Assembly (NCBI GenBank): GCA_023140385.1
Contig: JAGLLT010000014.1
Coordinates: forward strand, 1 to 37,122
Origin: Candidatus Omnitrophota bacterium
GTDB taxonomy: Bacteria; Omnitrophota; Gorgyraeia; JAGLLT01
Direction of reading: 5' to 3'
Length of the DNA: 37,122 nucleotides
The translations under genes were made by a program, and so were the position numbers. Every line of letters begins with the position of its first letter. The first letter of the stretch is position 1. Below the pieces are notes generated by a model. That model was not told where the DNA came from. It searched no databases and worked only from the letters and a program-made list of their open reading frames with translations. This document shows positions 25,795 through 34,392 of this stretch, piece by piece.

Positions 25795-26751
25795 ATGAAA
25801 AAAATAGGTTTTCTTTTATCTGTAATCGGGCTCATTTTTTTGTGTTTTTCGGATTGCCATGCCTTTTGGGTTTGGACACCTAAGACAAAAGGATGGGTAA
25901 ATCCTAAGCACGCGCCCAAATCAACGCCTCAGAAACAGTTTGACTACGCCAAGAGCTTTTATGATAACGAAGAATATAAAAGTGCGGCGGTGGAGTTTGA
26001 AAAGTTGGTGAACTCTTATTCCGGCTCTTCTCTGGCTCCTGACGCGGGTTATTATAGCGGGTTATCATATCAGAGGGAGGAGTTGTATTACAAAGCTTTT
26101 GTAGTTTACGATAAAATACTGTCCCAGTATCCCAACTCAAAAAGGACTTCCCAGATTGTTGAAAAGATGTATGAGATAGGCAATGTTTTTCTTGACGGAA
26201 AGAAGCGAAAAATTTTGGGATTGGAGTTACTGCCCGCCCTCGCGACGGCTGAACAAATATTCGCGACTATTGTTGACAATGCTCCATACAGTGAGCTTGG
26301 CGATGACGCCCAATTTCAAATGGGGGAGTGTTATAAAAAAATGAAAGAGTACGCCAAGGCTGTTGAAGCCTTTGAAAAGGTGATAAAAAAATATCCCGAA
26401 AGTTCTCTCGTAGATAATGCCCGGTATCAGATTGCCATTTGTTCTTTAATGGCCAGTCAGCCGTCAGAGTATGAACAGGGCAGTACCGATAAAGCAATAA
26501 GGGAATTTAAGGACTTTATTGATGAGACTCCTCCCGAAGATTTAGTGGAGGAGGCTCAAAAGGCCATAAGCCGGCTGGAAAGTAAAAAGGCCAAGCATGA
26601 GTATGAAATTGCCCAATATTATGAAAGCAGGCGCGGGTATGACAGCGCCATTATTTATTACCGGTCTGTTATAACAAATTATCCCGGGACGAAGTGGGCT
26701 GAAATGGCAAAAGAGAATTTAAAAAAGGTTAAAGAAAAGCAAAAGAAATGA
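25795..26751 (+). CDS. BamD-like exported TPR protein
   Basis: 318 residues from ATG 25795; an upstream in-frame TTG lies within the -35 box and is excluded. The signal segment is MKKIGFLLSVIGLIFLCFSDCHA, with a possible but poor lipobox. Five or so TPR units follow: QFDYAKSFYDNEEYKSAAVEFEKLV, APDAGYYSGLSYQREELYYKAF, DDAQFQMGECYKKMKEYAKAVEAFEKVIKKYP and a final EIAQYYESRRGYDSAIIYYRSVITNYPGT. This matches BamD/YfiO, the partner of BamA in outer-membrane protein insertion. The lptE neighbour supports an envelope role. It overlaps lptE as ATGA. Confidence 0.82.
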   Translation: MKKIGFLLSVIGLIFLCFSDCHAFWVWTPKTKGWVNPKHAPKSTPQKQFDYAKSFYDNEEYKSAAVEFEKLVNSYSGSSLAPDAGYYSGLSYQREELYYKAFVVYDKILSQYPNSKRTSQIVEKMYEIGNVFLDGKKRKILGLELLPALATAEQIFATIVDNAPYSELGDDAQFQMGECYKKMKEYAKAVEAFEKVIKKYPESSLVDNARYQIAICSLMASQPSEYEQGSTDKAIREFKDFIDETPPEDLVEEAQKAISRLESKKAKHEYEIAQYYESRRGYDSAIIYYRSVITNYPGTKWAEMAKENLKKVKEKQKK

Positions 26752-27260
26752 AAAGGTATAAAGCGGTCATTTTTCTGCTGATGTTTGTCAGCGGCTGCGG
26801 ATATACGGCCGGCTCTCTGATTCCATCGCATATTAAAACCATCTACGTGGAAACATTTACTAATAAAACATCAGAGCCAAATATTGAGTTGGACATTACG
26901 AACGCTATTAAAGATCGTTATGCCTGGGCCAGCTCTTTAAATATTGCCAACGACAAAGAGAACGCGGACTCAATGCTTCAGGGAGAAATTATTAACTTTG
27001 AGAAACAACCCGTTGCCTACGGCGCTAATAACGAAATTGCTGAATACAGGCTGATTCTAACAGTTAACCTTATCTATACGGATTTAAACAAAAACAAGAT
27101 AATATGGGAAGAGAAAAAGTTCAAGGCGGATTCCGAGTACTACACTACAATGAAAGAACAGAAGTTCAGCAGTACGAATTTAGACAAACAAGCCCTGATA
27201 GAGAACGCGGCAAAGGAGTTGGCCTTGGAAGTTGTAGCCAGAACGGTGGAAGGGTGGTAA
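26748..27260 (+). CDS. lptE: LptE-like LPS-assembly lipoprotein
   Basis: 170 residues. Lipoprotein signal RYKAVIFLLMFVSGC, Cys17 lipidated, followed at once by the family hallmark GYTAGSLIPSHIKTIYVETFTNKT. LptE plugs the LptD barrel and helps place LPS in the outer leaflet. Later segments EPNIELDITNAIKDRY, LQGEIINFEKQPVAYGANNEIAEYRL and LIENAAKELALEVV fit. It indicates an outer membrane, probably with LPS. Confidence 0.88.
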   Translation: MKRYKAVIFLLMFVSGCGYTAGSLIPSHIKTIYVETFTNKTSEPNIELDITNAIKDRYAWASSLNIANDKENADSMLQGEIINFEKQPVAYGANNEIAEYRLILTVNLIYTDLNKNKIIWEEKKFKADSEYYTTMKEQKFSSTNLDKQALIENAAKELALEVVARTVEGW

Positions 27261-27274
27261 GCAGAGAAGGGGCA

Positions 27275-28237
27275 ATGAACGCGGTTTATCTGTTAGCGGG
27301 AGAAGACGAATACTTAAGAGAAGCGGCCATAAAAGATATCAAGCATAAAGTTTTTAAAGGAATAAAGAGCCGCCAAGGATTTAATTATAAGATTTTTTAT
27401 GGTGAAAATGTTAGAGCGCGGGAGATAGTTGACCGCGCTCGTTCTTTTGATTTCCTCGCGGGGCGGCAGTTAATTTTAGTCAGGAATTTTAATATTCTCA
27501 CTCCTTCCGATAAGAAAAATATCCTTAACTACTCAAAGAATCCCAGCGAATTTACGGTTCTTATGCTCGAGGCCGTGGGCAAAATAAATCTAAAAAAGGA
27601 TGTTTATAAAGAAATACACGATTATTCAAAGTTTATTAATTGCGGTAAACCTTTAGCTTCATCTATGGCCGGCTGGATTGTTAAACTTGCCGCCAGCAGA
27701 AAAAAACGAGTAGAGGCTGCCGCCGTCCAGTTGTTAAAGATGAGATTAGGCAGCGACCTTCGCGCCTTAGATAGCGCCCTTGAAAAATTATCTTTATACG
27801 CTGGTACCAGGGAAAATATTACCGCAAAGGACATAGAGGCGACAATCGGGTTTGATGTTAGTTACTCCGCTTTTAATTTTTCTGATGCCGTTACAAGAAA
27901 GGCGCCTCAGGAAGCGTTAAGGATAATTAAAAGCCTGGTTTTTAATAAAGGAGACGCGGTAAAGCTTATAGGAATGATAGCCTGGCAGTTTGAGAGGATA
28001 ATCAAGGCCAAAAGGATGCTTGATGAGGGAGTATCCGCGCGGGATACGGCCGGCCGGCTGAACATTCACAGTTTTTTTATAGAAAAATTTATGAGCCAGG
28101 TGAAAAGTTTTGATGGGCCTTCTATAAAGAAATCACTCACGTATATAATAGAGGCAGACCTGGCTATGAAAACGGGCAAGACAGAGTCAAAAATTATTCT
28201 TGAGTCTCTTGTTTTTAGGTTGTGCTCGCTGAGGTAA
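27275..28237 (+). CDS. holA: DNA polymerase III delta subunit
   Basis: 320 residues from ATG 27275 (MNAVYLLAGEDEYLREAAIKDIKHK), preceded by AGAAGGGG; the frame opens 171 bases earlier inside lptE, but that part is unlike the family. Delta is the wrench of the clamp loader that opens the beta clamp. Typical pieces are the N-terminal GEDEYL, ARSFDFLAGRQLILVRNF, the domain II LGSDLRALDSALEKLSLYAG, IEATIGFDVSYSAFNFSDAV and the C-terminal LIGMIAWQFERIIKAKRML. The last 23 bases overlap the convergent rpsT. Confidence 0.92.
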   Translation: MNAVYLLAGEDEYLREAAIKDIKHKVFKGIKSRQGFNYKIFYGENVRAREIVDRARSFDFLAGRQLILVRNFNILTPSDKKNILNYSKNPSEFTVLMLEAVGKINLKKDVYKEIHDYSKFINCGKPLASSMAGWIVKLAASRKKRVEAAAVQLLKMRLGSDLRALDSALEKLSLYAGTRENITAKDIEATIGFDVSYSAFNFSDAVTRKAPQEALRIIKSLVFNKGDAVKLIGMIAWQFERIIKAKRMLDEGVSARDTAGRLNIHSFFIEKFMSQVKSFDGPSIKKSLTYIIEADLAMKTGKTESKIILESLVFRLCSLR

Positions 28238-28493
28238 GGCTGTTGAGCTTTTTCATTAAGCGGGAGGACTTTCTGCTGACCTTTTTTTTATGAATAATTT
28301 TCTTAGAAGCAGCCTTGTCCAGTTTGGTAATGTAGGTTTTAAGATAACTTTTGGCCTCATCCAGCTTCTTTTCGCCCAATAAAGCCTTCATTGTTTTGTC
28401 TCTGGTCTTCAATTCTGAGCGGACTGCTTTATTTCGCGTATGTTTTATTTTATTCTTTTTTAAGTCTTTTATGGCAGATTTTCTAGTTGGCAT
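28215..28493 (-). CDS. rpsT: Ribosomal protein S20
   Basis: 92 residues, strongly basic, MPTRKSAIKDLKKNKIKHTRNKAVRSELKT, then an Ala/Lys-rich helical body and KKIIHKKKVSRKSSRLMKKLNSL. It binds 16S rRNA early in 30S assembly. AAGGAGAT lies before the ATG. The holA-rpsT pairing, here convergent, is common in bacteria. In some bacteria S20 represses its own translation; no such element could be identified here. Confidence 0.95.
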   Translation of the reverse strand: MPTRKSAIKDLKKNKIKHTRNKAVRSELKTRDKTMKALLGEKKLDEAKSYLKTYITKLDKAASKKIIHKKKVSRKSSRLMKKLNSLTSASTT

Positions 28494-28540
28494 TTCATCT
28501 CCTTAATCGATAAATTCATTTAACTTTTTAATCTCAGCAT

Positions 28541-28568
28541 ATTATAGCAAATAATTTCTTTTTGTCAA
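28541..28568 (-). promoter_or_regulatory. Promoter of rpsT
   Basis: On the minus strand TTGACA (28563-28568), 16-bp spacer, TATAAT (28541-28546): full consensus hexamers, as expected for a ribosomal protein gene. Confidence 0.85.
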
Positions 28569-28590
28569 CCTAAAACAAACTGTGCCGGTG

Positions 28591-28762
28591 TTATTTTAAA
28601 AGAGATAAGGAGCGTTGGCCTCAAGCCTTACAAGAGCCTGCTCAGAAGGCTTGGGGCTATCAACCGGGTGAAAAGGCAGGATTAAAAGAATTAAGAGAGG
28701 CAGAGTTGATAGATGAAAAAACGGCCCGCGGCATTATTGAGTACTTTAAAAAACTGCACTGA
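28591..28762 (+). pseudogene. 3' fragment of an unidentified gene
   Basis: An open frame without any ATG, GTG or TTG start upstream reads LKRDKERWPQALQEP, then AWGYQPGEKAGLKELREAELIDEKTARGIIEYFKKLH and TGA. The composition looks like real protein. It lies just outside the left direct repeat of the island. I do not recognise the family. The remaining 28763-28875 stretch shows no gene. Confidence 0.4.
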
Positions 28763-28875
28763 AACGTAACCCCTATCCTTTTATTATTCCCTGCCATAGG
28801 GTTATTAAGTCAGACGGCAGTCCGGGAGGCTATATTTTTGGCAAAAGAAAGAAAAAACTACTTAAACTGGAACAA

Positions 28876-28951
28876 AAGTTTTTAAAAGACTGTTTTTGAA
28901 ATATACTTGCAAAACAAGTCTTATGCTATATAATGATATAAAGTATATATA
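28876..28951. repeat. Left copy of 76-bp direct repeat, contains a promoter
   Basis: Matches 34393-34468 at 74 of 76 positions (C/T at 28890 and G/A at 28925 differ). It contains TTGCAA (28907-28912), 16-bp spacer and TATAAT (28929-28934), plus the inverted repeat ACTTG-CAAAA-CAAGT over the -35. This copy would drive the KAP NTPase gene. The 18-codon frame at 28989-29045 (MVIKLIDALGINIDELVR) between it and the KAP gene resembles the tail of an XRE-type regulator. Confidence 0.85.
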
Positions 28952-29048
28952 TCGTATCAAGCAGAAATTGAAACACCTCAAAAACGAGATGGTTATCAAG
29001 CTAATTGATGCTTTAGGAATTAATATAGATGAATTAGTGAGGTAAAGT

Positions 29049-32000
29049 ATGAATAAAATAGATAAAAAAGAAATCGAATATAATTTTTTAATTGATAAAC
29101 CAGTAGAAGATGGCGAGGAATTGAAATTTGGGCATTATGAGCTTGGAGAAACCCTTGTCGATATAGTTAGAAAATGTAAAACTCCATTCACCATAGGATT
29201 ATTTGGTAGGTGGGGTAGTGGGAAAAGTACATTAGCACACTTTCTGCGAGCAGAATTACAAACGCGAAAAATTCCTGTAATTATTTTTGATGTATGGAAG
29301 CACGAAAAAGATAACATATTAAGACGAGCATTTCTAAAAGAATTAGTTTCACAATTAAAAGAAGAATATGGACGCAAAAAAATAAACAAAGATATTTTTG
29401 AAATCGGTGATGATAGGTTTGAGATAAACGATAGGATTGATTCCGCAATTACCAAAAATAATGAAGGTAAAATTAAAATAAATTGGGAAAAAGTAAAACA
29501 AGCACGGGAAATTTTAGTACTGTTTGTATTAATAGGATTACTAATTGCCATTATTCCATCTTCCATATTAACTAGCTGGAGGATGTTTTGGACTATTTTA
29601 TCATGGATGATATCACTAGTTTTTGGAGGCACTGTCCTAATTTGGCTACTTAAAATTACTACAACATTCTTTTATACAGAAACCACAACAATTGGGCGTG
29701 ACCGCTTTCAAGATCCATCAGAGTTTGAGAAAGAATTTAAAAGGATTCTTGAAGCAATCAGGAAAGATTATGAAAAGATATTAATTGTTTTCGATAATAT
29801 CGATAGGGTATCTAGCGATAAAGCATTAGAAGTTTTATCTGCAATAAAAACTTTTCTTGAACCAGATAAGAAAGTAATGAAGAGAGACGTTGTATTTCTT
29901 GTTCCATGCGATGCACAAGCATTGCGCAAGCATATTATGGACATATATCAAGTTGAAAATACTAGTGCCTATGATCCGGATGAATTTTTAAGAAAATTCT
30001 TTAGTACCACAATTCGCATACCAGATTTTTTTGTTACAGAAATGGAACTATATGTGAGAAGTAAACTTGAAAATACGAATGTTGCTCATTTTAATAACGA
30101 TCTTATCTCTGCCTTAATCACTATAGCATTTCGAGATAATCCTAGGCAAGTTATTCAATTTATCAATGTATTGTTAGCGAGCTATTTACTTATTTTACAC
30201 CGATGTGGAGAAAATGAAGACTTTGACTCAGATTTCTTGGACAAAAGAACTCCTGAGTTGTGTCGCTACCTATTGTTAGAAAGTCGCTTTCCAGCGATTA
30301 TGGAAAAAATCAAGGAAAAGAATATCTATGATGTTGATTCTGTAGATATTCAGCAACTAAAGAATATGGGGCTTGAAGACAAAAATAGTATATTCGATAA
30401 ATTTATTGATATCAAAAAACGGACTGTAAACTTGGCGCCCTTGAAAAATGCGCGTATCTTTTATACAATGCGCCGCTCAAATGAAGAAAAGGAATTCTCT
30501 GGCATAAACGATTTCTTTATAGCTCTTGAAGAACAAGAAAGCGAAAGCGCACAAGGTTTCATTAAAGGTATTGATAACTTTCAAAAGAAAAGACCGTCAT
30601 TGTCTAGGTTAATAAGCGATCGCTTAGAAAAAATTACCAATCCTATAATGAAGGCAAGATTTATTGACTCATTACTTTCTGTTCTTTATAAGGAGAAGAA
30701 GGACTTAGAAGAAAGTACTGTTTCTTCCATTTATACAGCAACAGAAAATTTGGAATTGATGTGCCTAATATATATCCAACCTAATGTTTTTGCAGAAATA
30801 ATGTTGAAGCACAAAAAAGAGTGGAGAAGGCCGACATTTGATAGATGGATATCAATAATCTCTAAAAAGACAGAAGAAGATAAGCAGGAGAAAATATCTG
30901 ATGATTTTATGGAAATATTGCTATCAGTATTCATTTCCCGCATAGGGTGGCTTACTCAACAGCAGATAAGCAAAGTGGTGAAGAATATTGTGCAACCAGT
31001 ATTTTTTATGCCTTCCTCAGGAAAGTTACTTACGGCCAATTTAGGAATTCAGGATCAACTCGTATCAGAAGATTATGTTAGAGGATTCATTGAAAATATG
31101 ACTACAGGCGATATAACGCAGGAGATACCTGAGAATATCAAAATAGTTACTAAATTTAAAGACAAATTCTTCACAGAAAATACAAGTAACGAGTTATTAA
31201 GAAAGTTTACAGAAATTTTAAAAGAAGCACAAGAAGGAATAGAAATTTCAGATTTTTTAGAAAACGAAAAAGGAATACCAAGCAAAAATGTCTATATGCA
31301 TCTAAATAAATTAATGTTAGAAAAAAAAGATATTTTTTCAAAAGTTGATGATAAACCTCTTTGGAATGATGTGCTCGATGATATAAATGAATTAAACTCC
31401 TCAACGGATACTAACAATAGAAAGATTTTTATGCCTTTATGCTTTTCGCTATGGCTTGTAGTACCTGATGGCATAAAAAATCAATTAGAAACTTACATAT
31501 CAGATTTTATACAACAGGCATCCTTAGAGAGTGTTAAATATTTTATATCTAATAGTGGAAATCAGATTTTGTCAGAAGGTGAAGAGTTTATGGAGGGTTT
31601 AGAGAATCAAGCACTGCAAGATGACGATTATTTTAATTATTTATATAATGAGTTTTATAAAGATCCAGATTTAAAATACAATATTCTAATAAAGCTTATC
31701 AACACCGACTTAATGAGTGCTTTATCAAAAATTAAATCCGAACACGCAAATCTACCTAAAAAGGCAGATGTTATCAATAAAATACTAGATAAGTTTGACA
31801 ATACGTCCAACCAAGATAAATCGGAAATAATTGAAATCTGCAACTTAACAAAATGTGCAAAAAATACAGTCCTTAGAGATAAACTAGGAGAAAAAATTAA
31901 GACTTTATTAACACAACCTAACAAAGAACAACAAGTTATTATGCAGGGGGTGGCTAGTAAACTAAACTATTTCGGTGATAAAAAACTGCGTCAGATAAGC

Positions 32001-32309
32001 ACAGATATATTTGATTGGATAAAGCATCAAGGACTAGCAGGGAGTTATCATGTAGTACCAATTACATTTATTTATGATTTGAAACAACTTACCGCTGAAG
32101 AGTTAAACGAACTTCCGTATTATATTTTCCAGATTTTGAGAACTAGCAATGATCCGGCGGAGCTTGAATTGGCTAAAGATGTTTTACTTAAAGTTAAACC
32201 GAAGCGCAAAGATAAACAACAGGAGTTAACTGACATAGAAGGTAGGATAGAAGCTGAGGGTAATGACACTATAAAACAAATCTTACGCCAAGTACTTGAT
32301 GCAGTATAA
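29049..32309 (+). CDS. KAP-family P-loop NTPase with membrane insertion
   Basis: 1086 residues. The Walker A motif is GRWGSGKST at 53-61, followed by the KAP-typical FDVWKHEKD (80-88). Two membrane helices at about 154-172 and 181-201 are inserted before Walker B (ILIVFDNIDRV, 244-253); this insertion defines the KAP family. The nucleotide domain continues to about 400 (FLRKFFSTTIRIPDF, DNPRQVIQFINVLL). The remaining 650 residues are helical and look like repeats, plausibly a sensor. KAP proteins include the phage-excluding PifA of plasmid F. Inference: membrane-anchored, STAND-like anti-phage ATPase. GAGGTAAAG precedes the ATG. Confidence 0.85.
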   Translation: MNKIDKKEIEYNFLIDKPVEDGEELKFGHYELGETLVDIVRKCKTPFTIGLFGRWGSGKSTLAHFLRAELQTRKIPVIIFDVWKHEKDNILRRAFLKELVSQLKEEYGRKKINKDIFEIGDDRFEINDRIDSAITKNNEGKIKINWEKVKQAREILVLFVLIGLLIAIIPSSILTSWRMFWTILSWMISLVFGGTVLIWLLKITTTFFYTETTTIGRDRFQDPSEFEKEFKRILEAIRKDYEKILIVFDNIDRVSSDKALEVLSAIKTFLEPDKKVMKRDVVFLVPCDAQALRKHIMDIYQVENTSAYDPDEFLRKFFSTTIRIPDFFVTEMELYVRSKLENTNVAHFNNDLISALITIAFRDNPRQVIQFINVLLASYLLILHRCGENEDFDSDFLDKRTPELCRYLLLESRFPAIMEKIKEKNIYDVDSVDIQQLKNMGLEDKNSIFDKFIDIKKRTVNLAPLKNARIFYTMRRSNEEKEFSGINDFFIALEEQESESAQGFIKGIDNFQKKRPSLSRLISDRLEKITNPIMKARFIDSLLSVLYKEKKDLEESTVSSIYTATENLELMCLIYIQPNVFAEIMLKHKKEWRRPTFDRWISIISKKTEEDKQEKISDDFMEILLSVFISRIGWLTQQQISKVVKNIVQPVFFMPSSGKLLTANLGIQDQLVSEDYVRGFIENMTTGDITQEIPENIKIVTKFKDKFFTENTSNELLRKFTEILKEAQEGIEISDFLENEKGIPSKNVYMHLNKLMLEKKDIFSKVDDKPLWNDVLDDINELNSSTDTNNRKIFMPLCFSLWLVVPDGIKNQLETYISDFIQQASLESVKYFISNSGNQILSEGEEFMEGLENQALQDDDYFNYLYNEFYKDPDLKYNILIKLINTDLMSALSKIKSEHANLPKKADVINKILDKFDNTSNQDKSEIIEICNLTKCAKNTVLRDKLGEKIKTLLTQPNKEQQVIMQGVASKLNYFGDKKLRQISTDIFDWIKHQGLAGSYHVVPITFIYDLKQLTAEELNELPYYIFQILRTSNDPAELELAKDVLLKVKPKRKDKQQELTDIEGRIEAEGNDTIKQILRQVLDAV

Positions 32310-32532
32310 ATTTTGTCAATGAGATAAAGGAAGCCCGCCCGGCTGTGACTGCCGGAGAAAATTTAAGCTGTAACCACATAGCAAACCCATTACCTATTTG
32401 TAACAGACCCTGTGAGAAGAAAGGAATTCAAAAAAACAAGTAAAAATAATTTCTGCTTGTACCTACTTTAGCCAGTGCATGTATATCAAAACAATTAAAT
32501 TAATCCTACGAAATATCAGTAGACTTATTTGG
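32310..32532. other. Intergenic gap between convergent island genes
   Basis: A 43-codon frame without a start codon (32312-32443) reads VNEIKEARPAVTAGENLS and later ICNRPCEKKGIQKNK. It looks like protein and may be a gene remnant. No clear terminator; a small CCGGC/GCCGG stem lies near 32354-32370 without a T-run. Confidence 0.35.
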
Positions 32533-33537
32533 TTAAATTACAAAATTTGTTTCCTTTATGATTTGGTAAACACCCTTAATGCCAATTAAATTTATTGGGG
32601 TTTTACCTATTCCCTTTGCTTCGCTAATTGCGCTTGATGTAAAATGACTTGTTGAAATAATTACTCCGAAGCTATTAAATCCTAAGCTTCCTCTTAAATT
32701 TGCTATTTCTTTTCTTCCAACAGAATGTTTCCATCTTTTTACTTGAAATTGATAATTTAAATCTAAACTAAATCTATGCCTTAAAAAAGCGCTGATATCA
32801 ATACCATCATCACCGCTCTTTTTAGTTACTTTTACATCTATAAATCCAGTATGTTCAATTAGTTTAGCCATTAAACCTTCAAATTCATAGGGATTAATGG
32901 TTAGCAAGTTTTTCTTTAAGGCCTCAATGCTTTTTAATGTTTCTTCGGTTAGTTTTGGTAATATTTTTTCTTTTTCGGGTTTTTCTAGAATTACAGAATC
33001 AATAAGGGTATCTTCTGGTAAAATATCTTTCTTAAATTGGCTGTATAAAGGCAAAAAAGGTTTTGCAAAATCTCCGATTTTTAAAATTGGAATATCTGAA
33101 TAAATCTGGAATTCAAAAATCCATACTTTTCTCAAATTGCTTTGATTATCTATTTGATAATCCTGATAATGTCTTAATAAAAATAAAAAGCCGATAAATT
33201 TATATTGACTAATGCCTTCTTTTATAAATCCTAATATTGGAATGGGAGTTTCCATTTGCTCAACAATTCTTTTATTGACCCCTGATATTTCTTGATCTCC
33301 TTTTAATCCTGCTCCAGTGTATGTTAAAATATCCCCTTCAATTTTATCTGCGTATGGATTTCGTGTGGTATTTTTGTTTTCTTCAGCAGAGGTAATTAGA
33401 ACTATAAAATCAAGCTCTTTATTTTTTAGTTTTGGTCTAATTCCACCTAAATTAGAAACCTCCAGCGCATATTTAATTTGATCATTGTTGTAATGTTCAC
33501 CTATTTTCAATATCTCAGGAACAACAAATTTTTTCAT
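32533..33537 (-). CDS. Mrr-like restriction endonuclease with N-terminal putative modified-DNA reader
   Basis: 334 residues. The C-terminal part (about 212-334) is an Mrr-type PD-(D/E)xK nuclease: NPYEFEGLMAKLIEHTGF with Glu220, SGDDGIDISA with Asp247, and YQFQVKRWK with the Gln265-x-Lys267 pair, then FGVIISTSHFTSSAISEA. The N-terminal part (about 1-145) includes GDILTYTGAGLKGDQE, reminiscent of SRA/YDG-like readers in McrA-type enzymes, then strands and a linker. This points to type IV restriction of modified DNA; the reader assignment is inference. AGGAAAT precedes the ATG. The 64-residue gene at 33540 ends 2 bases upstream. Confidence 0.8.
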   Translation of the reverse strand: MKKFVVPEILKIGEHYNNDQIKYALEVSNLGGIRPKLKNKELDFIVLITSAEENKNTTRNPYADKIEGDILTYTGAGLKGDQEISGVNKRIVEQMETPIPILGFIKEGISQYKFIGFLFLLRHYQDYQIDNQSNLRKVWIFEFQIYSDIPILKIGDFAKPFLPLYSQFKKDILPEDTLIDSVILEKPEKEKILPKLTEETLKSIEALKKNLLTINPYEFEGLMAKLIEHTGFIDVKVTKKSGDDGIDISAFLRHRFSLDLNYQFQVKRWKHSVGRKEIANLRGSLGFNSFGVIISTSHFTSSAISEAKGIGKTPINLIGIKGVYQIIKETNFVI

Positions 33538-33539
33538 AC

Positions 33540-33734
33540 TTATTTCCTAGCAAAAGATAAGGTGTTTTTTTGATGGATTGAAATCGTATAACCTCTTACA
33601 GTTAAAATTTTTTCTAGAACTAACAATCTAATTAATGTTCTCGCACAATAATTATCGAAATTTTGTTCCGATTCATACTCAGAGAATACTTTTCTGTATT
33701 CTGCTAACAATTTTCTATTAGATAGACTTTTCAT
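33540..33734 (-). CDS. Small hypothetical protein upstream of the Mrr-like nuclease
   Basis: 64 residues, MKSLSNRKLLAEYRKVFSEYESEQNFDNYCARTLIRLL and VRGYTISIHQKN, mostly helical and basic, no signal or membrane segment. It ends 2 bases before the nuclease start, so the two form an operon. No ribosome site is obvious. It could be a specificity, regulatory or immunity partner; the family is not recognised. Confidence 0.55.
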   Translation of the reverse strand: MKSLSNRKLLAEYRKVFSEYESEQNFDNYCARTLIRLLVLEKILTVRGYTISIHQKNTLSFARK

Positions 33735-33806
33735 AATTGGGAAGAAGCAACCTCCAAAACTAAACCGCCTGGACCGCAGAAAAGTTCTCCAAATTTAAAA
33801 GCAATT

Positions 33807-33840
33807 ATTTTATTGCCGGTTCTTTTGGGGGGCAATAAAA
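33807..33840 (-). promoter_or_regulatory. Candidate promoter with an inverted repeat over both core elements
   Basis: On the minus strand TTGCCC (33830-33835) and TAAAAT (33807-33812), 17-bp spacer, 72 bases before the small gene. A perfect 10-bp inverted repeat TTTTATTGCC/GGCAATAAAA (33808-33817, 33831-33840) places one arm on each element, as expected for a dimeric repressor. On the plus strand it is also followed by six Ts after CTG, so a terminator is an alternative reading. Confidence 0.45.
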
Positions 33841-33968
33841 CTGTTTTTTAAAAGCGGTTGTGTCTGCATATTTAGTACCTTCGGCCTATTTAAAATAATT
33901 ATAGCAGAAAACAGTATGAAATGAAACCGAAAAAATGCACAGAAAAGTATCCCAGCTTGCTCTGATAA

Positions 33969-34226
33969 TTAATCGCTATAGAGTGTACAGCCTACCTCAA
34001 AACCCATCTTTTCGAGCTGTCGGTGGGCAGCGGTTGTGATAAATGTTGAACGGCCGATTTTCAACGTTTCAGCCAGTGCCTGTTTAGCCGGGAATCGTTT
34101 TCCATGAACCATTATGTAATATGTATTGACCCTTTCTGGTGAAACGTTTTTTAACGCCTGCTCAACATCTTTCTTTGAGCAGGTATACGGTTTTCCATTT
34201 AGACTAAAAGAAATAGCTTTTGCCAT
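33969..34226 (-). CDS. Small protein resembling a restriction-enzyme DNA-head domain
   Basis: 85 residues. The core MVHGKRFPAKQALAETLKIGRSTFITTAAHRQLEKMGFEV has the GKxYPxKQ...GxxRxxFxTxxAxxxLxxLGF pattern I associate with N-terminal DNA-recognition heads of McrA-like and other modification-dependent restriction proteins. That attribution is from memory. A perfect AGGAGG lies 8 bases before the ATG. It has its own promoter (34275-34302) and is separated from the nuclease operon by 230 bases. Confidence 0.65.
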   Translation of the reverse strand: MAKAISFSLNGKPYTCSKKDVEQALKNVSPERVNTYYIMVHGKRFPAKQALAETLKIGRSTFITTAAHRQLEKMGFEVGCTLYSD

Positions 34227-34274
34227 TTGTATACCTCCTTTTTATATTTACCAATTACTATTACAACTACTACT

Positions 34275-34302
34275 ATTATACCTATTATCTTTAGGATGTC
34301 AA
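34275..34302 (-). promoter_or_regulatory. Strong promoter of the 85-residue gene
   Basis: On the minus strand TTGACA (34297-34302), 16-bp spacer, TATAAT (34275-34280): both hexamers match consensus exactly. Confidence 0.8.
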
Positions 34303-34392
34303 GGAAAATATTGGAAGCTTTCCCGCGTTTACTGCAAGGATTTCTTGCAACAAATTGATTATCAATAGGTTCGAAAAAACTGCTTAAAATAG

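Noticed and set aside
28766-28807. attC-like sequence GTAACCCCTAT ... ATAGGGTTATTA after the gene fragment
   Set aside because: It has TAAC/GTTA ends and a short stem, but it is only about 40 bases, lacks inner arms and has no partner junction with a complementary box.
28989-29045. 18-residue leader peptide before the KAP gene
   Set aside because: The sequence resembles the tail of an XRE regulator and has no clear ribosome site, so it is treated as a remnant rather than a leader ORF.
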